Assembly: GCA_902624495.1 (NCBI GenBank)
Contig: CACNYH010000001.1
Location: 62,001 to 126,000, forward strand
Direction: 5' to 3'
Length of the DNA stretch: 64,000 nt
From: an uncultured Pelagibacteraceae bacterium
Lineage (GTDB): Bacteria; Pseudomonadota; Alphaproteobacteria; Pelagibacterales; Pelagibacteraceae
The stretch's first letter is position 1. Every line of letters starts with the position of its first letter. A model generated the notes under the pieces. The model had not been told where the DNA came from and searched no databases. It was given only the letters and a program-made list of their open reading frames with translations. Shown here in pieces: positions 11,059-19,747 of this stretch. Both the position numbers and the translations under genes were made by a program.

Positions 11059-11532
11059 AATTCCGAACTATACAATATATTACTTAAACTTTCTAGAAAC
11101 ATCTTTTTTTACAAAAAACTTCAATTAAACGATAGTTTTGAAACTCGAATTTTTTTAATGTTTTTTCATTTTTCGATCTTAATGATTATATTTAAAAAAA
11201 AGGGAGAAAAATTTGATCAAAAAGAATATGATAATGTTTTTAATAGTATTGAGTATAATTTAAGAGAACTTGGTTTTGGTGACGTTTCTGTAAATAAAAA
11301 AATGAAAGATTTAAATAAAATATTATATGATATCTTGTTAAAAATTGGCGATAATTCAGCAAATGATTTTAAAGTAAACAAGAAACTGATTTTAAAGTAC
11401 TTTACTTCTTTTAAAGGTGAAAATGACCCAAAAATTGTAGATTTTGAAACATATTTTGACAAGTTTTACAAATTTTGTTTTGAACTATCTCTTCAAAATA
11501 TGATAAGAGAAGCTTTGAATTTTAAAGGTTAA
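11038..11532 (+). CDS. Ubiquinol-cytochrome c chaperone family protein (CBP3-like)
   Basis: LRELGFGDVSVNKKMKDL motif; conserved neighbourhood omlA/CBP3/rpmF/plsX. Confidence 0.75.
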   Translation: MIFQKKHNSELYNILLKLSRNIFFYKKLQLNDSFETRIFLMFFHFSILMIIFKKKGEKFDQKEYDNVFNSIEYNLRELGFGDVSVNKKMKDLNKILYDILLKIGDNSANDFKVNKKLILKYFTSFKGENDPKIVDFETYFDKFYKFCFELSLQNMIREALNFKG

Positions 11533-11534
11533 TT

Positions 11535-11708
11535 ATGGCTGTACCAAAAAGAAAAACGTCAGTATCAAAGAAAAAAATGAGAAGATCTCATCATAGAATC
11601 TTGGGTGCTAATGTAATTGAAGATAAGAAGAGTGGTGAGTATAAACTTTCTCATCATGTTGATCTTAAATCAGGTTATTACAACGGCAAGAAAATCTTAG
11701 ATATTTAA
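11535..11708 (+). CDS. rpmF: 50S ribosomal protein L32
   Basis: Not in ORF track (57 aa). Translation MAVPKRKTSVSKKKMRRSHHRILGANVIEDKKSGEYKLSHHVDLKSGYYNGKKILDI*. Confidence 0.96.
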   Translation: MAVPKRKTSVSKKKMRRSHHRILGANVIEDKKSGEYKLSHHVDLKSGYYNGKKILDI

Positions 11709-11714
11709 TTTTAA

Positions 11715-12755
11715 ATGAATAAAAAAATTACTATTGCAATAGATGCAATGGGAGGAGAGAATTCTCCTGATAAAATCATAAAGGCTGTATCCCTTTTCAA
11801 TGAAAAAAATATTTCAAAAGAAGATTATGTTTTGCATTTATTTGGTGATGAAAAACTAATCAAAGCAAAATTAGATGATGCTAACATCTCAAATAATAAA
11901 ATAATCGTAACCCATACAGAATCTGTTATTTCTGATGAGGATTCACCATTGACTGCAATTAAAAACTCAAGAAATACTAGCATGTGGAATTGTATACAAT
12001 CTCAGATTAACGGAAATTCAGATATAAGTTTATCAGCTGGTAACACAGGAGTTTTACTTGTTATATCTAGAATGATTTTAAAAATGATGAATGAAGTCAA
12101 TAAACCAGCTTTGGCAGGTCTATGGCCAAACCAAAGAGGCATGAATGTTGTATTAGATTTAGGCGCAAACATAGAATGTAATGAAGATAACCTTGTAGAT
12201 TTTGCTGAATTAGGATCTGCATTATACAAATCAATTTTTCCAGAAGATAAACCTATAGTTTCGTTACTTAATATTGGATCTGAAGAAATAAAAGGCACAG
12301 ATATTTTAAAAAATGCTTTTAAAAGATTAAGTATTTTAAGCAGTGAAAATAATTTTAAATTTAATGGTTATATAGAGGGTAATAAGATTATGTCAGGAGA
12401 CTCAAATGTAATTATTACCGATGGATTCACAGGTAACATAGCATTAAAAACCGCAGAGGGAACTGCAAAATTTATTACAGATAATTTAAAAAAATCTCTT
12501 ACAGAAAATTTTTTAACTAAATTATCATTAATATTTTCTTATTTTTCTTTAAGGAAATTTAAAAAAAAACTCGATCCAAGAAAATATAACGGTGCTATTT
12601 TTTTAGGTTTGAATGGCCCAGTTGTTAAAAGTCATGGTGGAACAGATTATATTGGTTTTTACCATTCAATCGATTTATGCTATAAAATTGTAAAAGGTAA
12701 TCTTATGCTTCAGATTAAAAAGAACTTAAACCACCTTAACAATGAGTCAAAATAA
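11715..12755 (+). CDS. plsX: Phosphate acyltransferase PlsX
   Basis: IAIDAMGGENSPDKII, SAGNTGVLL, DGFTGNIALKTAEGTA. Confidence 0.95.
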   Translation: MNKKITIAIDAMGGENSPDKIIKAVSLFNEKNISKEDYVLHLFGDEKLIKAKLDDANISNNKIIVTHTESVISDEDSPLTAIKNSRNTSMWNCIQSQINGNSDISLSAGNTGVLLVISRMILKMMNEVNKPALAGLWPNQRGMNVVLDLGANIECNEDNLVDFAELGSALYKSIFPEDKPIVSLLNIGSEEIKGTDILKNAFKRLSILSSENNFKFNGYIEGNKIMSGDSNVIITDGFTGNIALKTAEGTAKFITDNLKKSLTENFLTKLSLIFSYFSLRKFKKKLDPRKYNGAIFLGLNGPVVKSHGGTDYIGFYHSIDLCYKIVKGNLMLQIKKNLNHLNNESK

Positions 12756-13047
12756 CTTAACCAAAGAGGATATTTGTATTTTTTTAAGTAGAAAAAAAGG
12801 ATATTCAGTACTGTATTCAAAAAAAATAATTAATAATTTAATTGAAATTTTAATAGACGAAATCAAAGAAAATTCGTTTAATTTAAAAAATATTGGAACA
12901 TTTAAAATTTTAAACAAAAAAGAACGTATTGGAAGAAACCCAAAGACAAAGGAAATTTATAAAATTAAAGCAAGGAAAACCTTAGTATTCAAATCTTCAA
13001 ATAATTTATCTGGAAAAATTAATTTATTTAGTGGAAAAATTAATTAA
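12742..13047 (+). CDS. ihfA: Integration host factor alpha-like HU-family DNA-binding protein
   Basis: HU/IHF fold with NIGTFKIL...KERIGRNPKTKE motif. Confidence 0.85.
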   Translation: MSQNNLTKEDICIFLSRKKGYSVLYSKKIINNLIEILIDEIKENSFNLKNIGTFKILNKKERIGRNPKTKEIYKIKARKTLVFKSSNNLSGKINLFSGKIN

Positions 13048-13411
13048 TATAAGTGAATTAGCGATCAAGTTAGATCTTGTAAACCCTAAAAATAAAAAAC
13101 CATTAAATTACATTTTAAGATATTGGGAAAAAGAATTTTCTCAAATCAAACCTAAAATTATAAATAAGAGAAGATACTATTCAAAGGAGCAAGTAGAAAT
13201 ATTTAAAATGATTAAATATTTTCTTAAAAATCAGGGTTTAACTATTAATGGTGTTAAAACTATTTTGAATTCAAAAATAAATAAACTTGACGATTACAAT
13301 CCTAATAGTTTAAAAGCTTCCTATCTAAAGAATAAATTTAAAACTAAGAGCGAAAAAATTTTAAGTAGATTAAACAGATTAAAAAAATATGGCAAAAAAA
13401 ACTCATCTTAA
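13031..13411 (+). CDS. MerR family transcriptional regulator
   Basis: LNYILRYWEKEFSQIKPKIINKRRYYSKEQVEIF N-terminal HTH; follows ihfA as in alphaproteobacteria. Confidence 0.85.
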   Translation: MEKLINISELAIKLDLVNPKNKKPLNYILRYWEKEFSQIKPKIINKRRYYSKEQVEIFKMIKYFLKNQGLTINGVKTILNSKINKLDDYNPNSLKASYLKNKFKTKSEKILSRLNRLKKYGKKNSS

Positions 13412-13580
13412 AGTACGTATGGTACCTGAAAGTAATCCTGATAGTAAATTTGTTTATTATGCAAAAAAACCTACTAAAGGAGAGAAGGCAAAAGAGAAAC
13501 TCAAATTAAAGAAATACAATCCCAATACTAGAAAGCACGAAATTTTTGTTGAAAAGAAATTACCACCACATAGTAAATAA
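13389..13580 (+). CDS. rpmG: 50S ribosomal protein L33
   Basis: MAKKTHLKVRMVPES...YYAKKPTKGEKAKEKLKLKKYNPNTRKHEIFVEKKLPPHSK; alphaproteobacterial-type L33. Confidence 0.85.
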   Translation: MAKKTHLKVRMVPESNPDSKFVYYAKKPTKGEKAKEKLKLKKYNPNTRKHEIFVEKKLPPHSK

Positions 13581-13862
13581 TTATTTTTTTTTAAATTTCC
13601 TAAACTCGTAATCAATATAAGCTTTTATCATTGATGACCAAATTTTTTCAGTAATTTTATAATCAATCTTTTTTGAAATAGATTTTTTTTTGATATTTTT
13701 TAAAATGATATTAATTCTCTTTTTATCTACAATGTCTTTTTTAAATTTTTTATTTTTCACTATTTCATTAACTAAAGATGTTCTTTTTTTTATTAATTGA
13801 AGAAACTTATCATCTAATTTATCTAAAGATTTTCTAATATTTGTTATCTTTTTATTTATCAT
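13581..13862 (-). CDS. Chorismate mutase (AroQ type)
   Basis: LDKLDDKFLQLIKKRTSLVNEIVKNK motif. Confidence 0.78.
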   Translation of the reverse strand: MINKKITNIRKSLDKLDDKFLQLIKKRTSLVNEIVKNKKFKKDIVDKKRINIILKNIKKKSISKKIDYKITEKIWSSMIKAYIDYEFRKFKKK

Positions 13863-13913
13863 AGCGACATTATTAAATTAGTTTTTTAATATATTCTATA
13901 TATATTAAACATA

Positions 13914-14939
13914 ATGATCTCTCATGCTAAGAATAATAATGTTTTTTTTAATAAATGGTTAAAAATTAACCTTGTTTTAGTTTTCTTAATAATTATCGTG
14001 GGAGGCCTCACTAGATTGACTGACTCGGGTCTATCAATAACAGAATGGGAACTATTTTCTGGTATATTGCCTCCGTTAACAAATACATCTTGGGACAATT
14101 ATTTTAATCTCTACAAAGAAATTCCCCAATATAAATTATTGAATTACAATATGACACTTAATGAATTTAAGATTATTTTCTATTGGGAATACGCTCATAG
14201 AATATTAGCTAGATTAATAGGTTTATTTTTTTTAATTCCACTTTTTTATTTTTATTTAAGCAGTTCTATTAATAAAAAAAAAATTGAAATATGTTTCTAT
14301 GTACTTTTCTTGATTTTATTTCAAGGAGTAATTGGTTGGTATATGGTAAAAAGTGGTTTGGTAAATGATGTAACCGTTAGTCATTTCAGACTTTCTTTAC
14401 ATTTAATTTTTGCATTTTTAATTATATCTACAATATTTTGGTTGATTTTAAATAATAAAACAGAAGATATAAAAACTTTCTTCGATTTTAAAAATAAAAA
14501 AATATTTTTTCTAACTTTAATTCTTTTAATTTTTATTCAAGTATCAATGGGAGCATTTGTTTCAGGCTTAGACGCCGGAAAAATATATCAAACCTGGCCA
14601 TTAATGGGTGAAACTTTTTTTCCTAATGATATAAAAATAAATAATTTAAATATTTTTTTAGATTTTAACAATCATTCTTTAGTTCAGTTTTATCATAGAG
14701 TTTTTGCATACATTATACTTGCTTATGTTTTGATATTTGCTTTTTATCTATACTATCAAAAAGAAAAAAAAGTTTACTTATCTTTAACAATTATCTTGCT
14801 TGTTTTAAGTTTGCAAATATTTTTAGGTGTTTTTACATTAATAAGTGGATTAAATATTTATCTTGCATCAGCACATCAAATTAGTAGTGTGCTGTTGGTT
14901 TTTAGCTCTATATATCTTTATTATTCTTATATAAAATAA
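13914..14939 (+). CDS. ctaA: Heme A synthase (COX15/CtaA family)
   Basis: GGLTRLTDSGLSITEWELFSGILPP; VSMGAFVSGLDAGKIYQTWPLM; SLVQFYHRVFAY. Confidence 0.93.
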   Translation: MISHAKNNNVFFNKWLKINLVLVFLIIIVGGLTRLTDSGLSITEWELFSGILPPLTNTSWDNYFNLYKEIPQYKLLNYNMTLNEFKIIFYWEYAHRILARLIGLFFLIPLFYFYLSSSINKKKIEICFYVLFLILFQGVIGWYMVKSGLVNDVTVSHFRLSLHLIFAFLIISTIFWLILNNKTEDIKTFFDFKNKKIFFLTLILLIFIQVSMGAFVSGLDAGKIYQTWPLMGETFFPNDIKINNLNIFLDFNNHSLVQFYHRVFAYIILAYVLIFAFYLYYQKEKKVYLSLTIILLVLSLQIFLGVFTLISGLNIYLASAHQISSVLLVFSSIYLYYSYIK

Positions 14940-14984
14940 TTGACTTTATCATTTAATCTTTGTATCAATCGCCCATTATTTACA

Positions 14985-15443
14985 ATGACACCGTTCACTA
15001 AAAAAAAAGAAATAAAAAACAACTGGTATATAATTAATGCACAAAATGCACCTGTTGGTAGACTTGCTGCTTATATCTCTAAAGTATTAAGAGGTAAAAA
15101 TAAGCCTACTTATAATCCTCACATTGATAATGGAGATTTTGTGGTAGTGACTAATATAGATAAAATTAAATTTACTGGTAAAAAATTTTTTAATAAAAAA
15201 TATTATAAACATACTGGTCATCCAGGAGGAATAAAGAATATTTCTCCACAACAATTAAAAGAAAAAAATAAATCTCAAGATATTTTAAAATTAGCTGTTA
15301 AAAGAATGTTACCTGGAGGACCTTTATCTAAAAAACAATTGACAAAACTTAAATTATACCAAGGTGAAAATCACCCTCACGAACTACAAAAACCAAAAAT
15401 TATAAATTTTGAAAATTTAAATTCTAAAAATATTGTTAAATAA
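14985..15443 (+). CDS. rplM: 50S ribosomal protein L13
   Basis: NAPVGRLAAYISKVLRGKNKPTYNPHID; VKRMLPGGPLSKKQL; precedes rpsI; ATG 14985 preferred over TTG 14940. Confidence 0.95.
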   Translation: MTPFTKKKEIKNNWYIINAQNAPVGRLAAYISKVLRGKNKPTYNPHIDNGDFVVVTNIDKIKFTGKKFFNKKYYKHTGHPGGIKNISPQQLKEKNKSQDILKLAVKRMLPGGPLSKKQLTKLKLYQGENHPHELQKPKIINFENLNSKNIVK

Positions 15444-15883
15444 TGGAAAACTCAAATTCACCTGCTGAAAAGCCCAAAAAAATAAAATTAGATTTCAAAG
15501 ACAGCAAGTATGCAACGGGTAGAAGAAAGAGATCTATAGCAAAGGTTTGGATAAAAAAAGGGAATGGAAATATTCATGTTAATGGCATGAAAATGAATGA
15601 ATATTTTAAAAGACCTGTTCATCAAATAATTGTTACAAGACCATTAGAAATTACTCAAGTTTCATCTAATTATGATGTCAAGTGCTCAGTGAAAGGCGGA
15701 GGTTTATCTGGTCAAGCAGGAGCAATTATACTTGGTATATCTAAGGCATTAATTGCACACGACGAGAACTTGAAGAAAAACCTTAAAAAAGACAAATTAA
15801 CCACGAGAGACTCAAGAGTCGTAGAGAGAAAAAAATACGGCCATCGTAAAGCTAGAAGAAGCTTTCAGTTTTCTAAGAGATAA
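15443..15883 (+). CDS. rpsI: 30S ribosomal protein S9
   Basis: YATGRRKRSIAKVWIKKGNG; C-terminal KKYGHRKARRSFQFSKR. Confidence 0.97.
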   Translation: MENSNSPAEKPKKIKLDFKDSKYATGRRKRSIAKVWIKKGNGNIHVNGMKMNEYFKRPVHQIIVTRPLEITQVSSNYDVKCSVKGGGLSGQAGAIILGISKALIAHDENLKKNLKKDKLTTRDSRVVERKKYGHRKARRSFQFSKR

Positions 15884-15940
15884 TCATTTAAATTTAATTT
15901 TTTGGAAGGCAATGATATAATTCGTTATATCTATTTAATT

Positions 15941-16975
15941 ATGTTAAAAAAAATAAATATTGCTGTAATTGGTGCAACTGGATACACAGGTTTAGATTTA
16001 ATAAATCTTTTATCAAAACACCCAAAAGTGAATATTAAAAACTTATGTGCTACAAAAAACCTAGGTAAAAAAATTTCTTATTTCGATAAAAGAATTAAAA
16101 AAAAATTACCTAAAATAACTTCTATAAATGATATTGAATGGAAAAAATTAGACTTAGTATTTCTATCTTTACCAAATGGTGAAGCACAAAAAATAATAAA
16201 AAAAACTTACTATAAATTTGATAAATTAAAATATATAGATCTGTCTGCTGATTTTAGAATCAAAAATCCAAAAATTTATAAAAAAAATTATGGACTTAAT
16301 CATAAGGCTAATGATTTAATAAAAAAATCAATATATTCAATTGCTGAATTTAATAAATCTAAGATTAGAAATTTTAGAATAATTTCTAATCCTGGATGTT
16401 ATCCAACTTCAATACAAATACCTTTAGTACCACTAATAATGAAAAAATTAATTAAACTAGATAATATAGTAATTGACTCAAAGTCTGGGTATTCAGGGGC
16501 TGGAAAAAATTTTGAAAATAAATTTACGCATAAAAATTTGTATAAATCCACTTTTGCTTACGGAATTAAAAATCACAGACATGTATGTGAAATAGACCAG
16601 GAGTTTTCAAAACATACTAATAAGAAAGTCCAATTTACTTTTAACCCTCATTTATTGCCTACTTTTAGAGGAATTCTCTCCTCAATTTATTTAAATACAA
16701 GAAATAATATAAATTCGAACAAGATAAAATCAACATTAAAGAAGTTTTATAGAAAAAATAGATTTATTAAAATTTTGAATATAAATACACAAATTGGTTC
16801 AGGTAATGTCTTAAATACAAATAATTGTGAAATTTCAGTCTGTGATACAAGAATAAAAGGCAGAATTGTAATTTTTTCGGCTTTAGATAATCTGATTAAG
16901 GGAGCTTCAGGTCAAGCTGTACAAAATATGAATTTTTTATTTAATTTTTCGGAAAAACTAGGTTTAGATGGTTAA
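15941..16975 (+). CDS. argC: N-acetyl-gamma-glutamyl-phosphate reductase
   Basis: VIGATGYTGLDLINLL, SNPGCYPTS motifs; ATG 15941. Confidence 0.94.
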   Translation: MLKKINIAVIGATGYTGLDLINLLSKHPKVNIKNLCATKNLGKKISYFDKRIKKKLPKITSINDIEWKKLDLVFLSLPNGEAQKIIKKTYYKFDKLKYIDLSADFRIKNPKIYKKNYGLNHKANDLIKKSIYSIAEFNKSKIRNFRIISNPGCYPTSIQIPLVPLIMKKLIKLDNIVIDSKSGYSGAGKNFENKFTHKNLYKSTFAYGIKNHRHVCEIDQEFSKHTNKKVQFTFNPHLLPTFRGILSSIYLNTRNNINSNKIKSTLKKFYRKNRFIKILNINTQIGSGNVLNTNNCEISVCDTRIKGRIVIFSALDNLIKGASGQAVQNMNFLFNFSEKLGLDG

Positions 16976-17510
16976 ATTTTTTTTTATATTCATTTTTATA
17001 GCTTTTCAGTCTTGTTCGAAACCAAAAACTGTTTTGATATGTGGAGATCATATTTGTGTGAATAAAAATGAAGCTGAACAATATTTTAAAGAAAATCTTT
17101 CTTTAGAAGTAAAGATTATAGGTAATAATAAAGAAGAAAGTTTTGACCTGGTTGAATTAAATTTAAAAGATAATAAAAAAGAAAGAGAAATCAGTGTAGT
17201 GAAAAAAGAAAAAACTAATAAGAAAATTAAAGCTCTTACTGAAAAAGAGATCAAAAAAATAAAAAAGGATATTAAGAAAAAGAAAACAGAAGAAAGAATT
17301 GTAAAAAAGAAACAAAATACAAAAGAGGAAAAATTGAAAGTTACAAAAAATAAAAAAATAACTAAAAAAAATAAAGATATTGTTAATAAAAACAATAATA
17401 CTTTCGATGTTTGTTCAATTCTTGAGAAATGTAGTATTGATGAAATATCTAAATATTTAATTAAACTTGGAAAGAAAAAAAACTTCCCAGATATAACATT
17501 AAGAGAATAA
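16968..17510 (+). CDS. Hypothetical lipoprotein with Lys-rich central segment
   Basis: Hydrophobic N-terminus ending FQSC (lipobox-like); Lys-rich middle; Cys pairs near both ends. Confidence 0.65.
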   Translation: MVKFFFIFIFIAFQSCSKPKTVLICGDHICVNKNEAEQYFKENLSLEVKIIGNNKEESFDLVELNLKDNKKEREISVVKKEKTNKKIKALTEKEIKKIKKDIKKKKTEERIVKKKQNTKEEKLKVTKNKKITKKNKDIVNKNNNTFDVCSILEKCSIDEISKYLIKLGKKKNFPDITLRE

Positions 17511-17518
17511 TATTATAA

Positions 17519-18805
17519 ATGAAAAAGTTGAATATAGCGATAATTGGTTTGGGAAATATAGGAAGTTATTTATATAAATATCTTAACCAAAATAAAAAAA
17601 TAATATCTAAAAAAAATAATTGTATACCTAATATCACATATGTTTCAGCTAAAAATAAGAATCGAAGAAGAAATTTTAAGATTAATAAGAAAATTTGGCT
17701 AAATAATTATTTAGATGCAACAAAGAACAAAAACGTTGATTTGATAGTTGAACTTATTGGTGGTGCCGAAGGTCCAGCAAAAAAATTAGTTTTTGAAGCA
17801 CTAAAAAATAAAAAGCATGTTGTAACAGCTAATAAAGCTTTGATCGCTAAATATGGTGATCAATTATCTAAAATTGCTGAGAAAAATAAAGTGAATTTAG
17901 AATTTGAGGCGTCAGTTTGTGGTGGAGTACCAATTATAAGATCTTTAAAGGAAGGGTTGATAGCTAACAAAATAAATAAAGTTTTTGGAATATTTAATGG
18001 TACATCAAATTATATACTTTCTTCGATGGATAAGGAAAATAAATCTTTTAACGAAGTTTTAAAAAATGCACAAAAATTAGGATATGCAGAGTCAAATCCT
18101 ACATCAGATCTAAATGGAGATGATGTAGCATCAAAATTGAAAATCTTGTCATCCCTTTGTTTTAATTCATTTTTGAATAAAAATATCCATGTTGAAGGAA
18201 TTAAAGATATAGACAAGGATGATATTAATTTCGCTAGGAGACTTGGTTATAAAATTAAATTGTTAGGCTATGCTGAACTTATAGGAAAAAATATCTTTCA
18301 AAGAGTTCACCCTACATTAATAAGAAACAGTTCCTATGTAGGAAGCATTGATGGAGTTTTAAATGCTGTTATCATAGATGGAAATCCAGTTGGTCAAAGT
18401 ATAATTCAAGGCGAAGGAGCAGGTCCTGCTGCAACAACATCTGCATTAATTTCTGATATTTCATCTATTTTAAGAGGAAATATTAAATTTCCTTTTTCAA
18501 TATCAAATAAAGAAAGAAAAAAATTAAACTTTAAAGATATATCAGAACGTTTCTTTTCTGCTTACTTTAGATTTAATGTAACTGATAAACCTGGTGTTTT
18601 GTCAAATATTACTCAAATTTTTTCAAGAAATAAAGTTTCTATAAAAAGATTAGTTCAAGACCCGAACAAAAATAAGAGTTTATCATCAATTATAATCATA
18701 ACTCATCCTTCAAAAGACAAATCACTTAATAAAATTATTCAGACTATTAATAAAAGATCTTATGTAAGAAAAAGATCTAAATTAATAAGAATAGATGACG
18801 AATAA
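17519..18805 (+). CDS. hom: Homoserine dehydrogenase
   Basis: IIGLGNIGSYL, VTANKALIAKYG, GVPIIRSL, GIFNGTSNYIL, C-terminal ACT domain. Confidence 0.96.
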   Translation: MKKLNIAIIGLGNIGSYLYKYLNQNKKIISKKNNCIPNITYVSAKNKNRRRNFKINKKIWLNNYLDATKNKNVDLIVELIGGAEGPAKKLVFEALKNKKHVVTANKALIAKYGDQLSKIAEKNKVNLEFEASVCGGVPIIRSLKEGLIANKINKVFGIFNGTSNYILSSMDKENKSFNEVLKNAQKLGYAESNPTSDLNGDDVASKLKILSSLCFNSFLNKNIHVEGIKDIDKDDINFARRLGYKIKLLGYAELIGKNIFQRVHPTLIRNSSYVGSIDGVLNAVIIDGNPVGQSIIQGEGAGPAATTSALISDISSILRGNIKFPFSISNKERKKLNFKDISERFFSAYFRFNVTDKPGVLSNITQIFSRNKVSIKRLVQDPNKNKSLSSIIIITHPSKDKSLNKIIQTINKRSYVRKRSKLIRIDDE

Positions 18806-19747
18806 ATGTCAATAGATCAAAAATTTTTAAATCTATTCATTAAAGCCACCGAAAAGGCAGCAATTGGAGCCTCAAAGTTTATAGGTAAAAATGATAAAAT
18901 TGCCGCTGATAAAGGCGCTGTTGATCCAATGAGAAGAGAATTAAACAAAATTAATATGGAAGGAACAATAGTTATCGGGGAAGGGGAAATGGATGAGGCT
19001 CCCATGTTGTACATTGGCGAAAGATTAGGAACGTTAAATGGGCCTAAATTTGACATAGCAGTGGATCCATTGGAGGGAACAAAATTCACAGCAAACAATC
19101 AACCAAACGCTTTCTCTGTTATAGCAGTCGCAAAAAAAGGTGATTTATTATCAGCTCCTGACACTTACATGGAAAAAATAGCAATAGGATCAGATTTACC
19201 TAAAAATTTAATAGATATTGATAATGGTGTAGAAAAAAATATTCGAATACTAGCTGAAGCGAAAAAGAAAAAAGTTTCAGAAATTAATGCATGTGTAATG
19301 AAAAGACCAAGACATGATCAAATCGTTGATGTAATGAACAAGCTAGGGGTAACTATAAATTTTATAACAGATGGTGATATAGCCGGTGTTTTGAGTGTAA
19401 TAGGAGAGAAACCGAAAAATGATATTTACTATAGTACAGGTGGAGGTCCAGAAGGAGTTTTAGCAGCATCAGCTTTATCTTGCTTTGGAGGTCAAATTCA
19501 AGGTCGTTTAGTTTTAAATGAAGAAGAAAAAATTAGAGCAAAAAAACTTGGGATATCTGATTTTAAAAAGAAATATAATATCGAAGATATGGTAAAAGGA
19601 GATGTTATATTTTGTGCGACTGGTGTAACAGATGGAGATTTAACTAAGGGAGTAAAGGACCTCGGAAATGAATTTGAAGTTACAACTTTTGCGCTGCATA
19701 AAAGTAAAAAGATTAACAAAATAATTAGAAATATATACAATAAATGA
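18806..19747 (+). CDS. glpX: Class II fructose-1,6-bisphosphatase
   Basis: IGEGEMDEAPMLYIGE, DPLEGT, GGGPEGVLAA. Confidence 0.96.
   Translation: MSIDQKFLNLFIKATEKAAIGASKFIGKNDKIAADKGAVDPMRRELNKINMEGTIVIGEGEMDEAPMLYIGERLGTLNGPKFDIAVDPLEGTKFTANNQPNAFSVIAVAKKGDLLSAPDTYMEKIAIGSDLPKNLIDIDNGVEKNIRILAEAKKKKVSEINACVMKRPRHDQIVDVMNKLGVTINFITDGDIAGVLSVIGEKPKNDIYYSTGGGPEGVLAASALSCFGGQIQGRLVLNEEEKIRAKKLGISDFKKKYNIEDMVKGDVIFCATGVTDGDLTKGVKDLGNEFEVTTFALHKSKKINKIIRNIYNK

Noticed and set aside
17048-17395. Phe/Leu-rich antisense ORF
   Set aside because: Mirror image of the Lys-rich (AAA/AAG) tract of the plus-strand gene; composition artefact.
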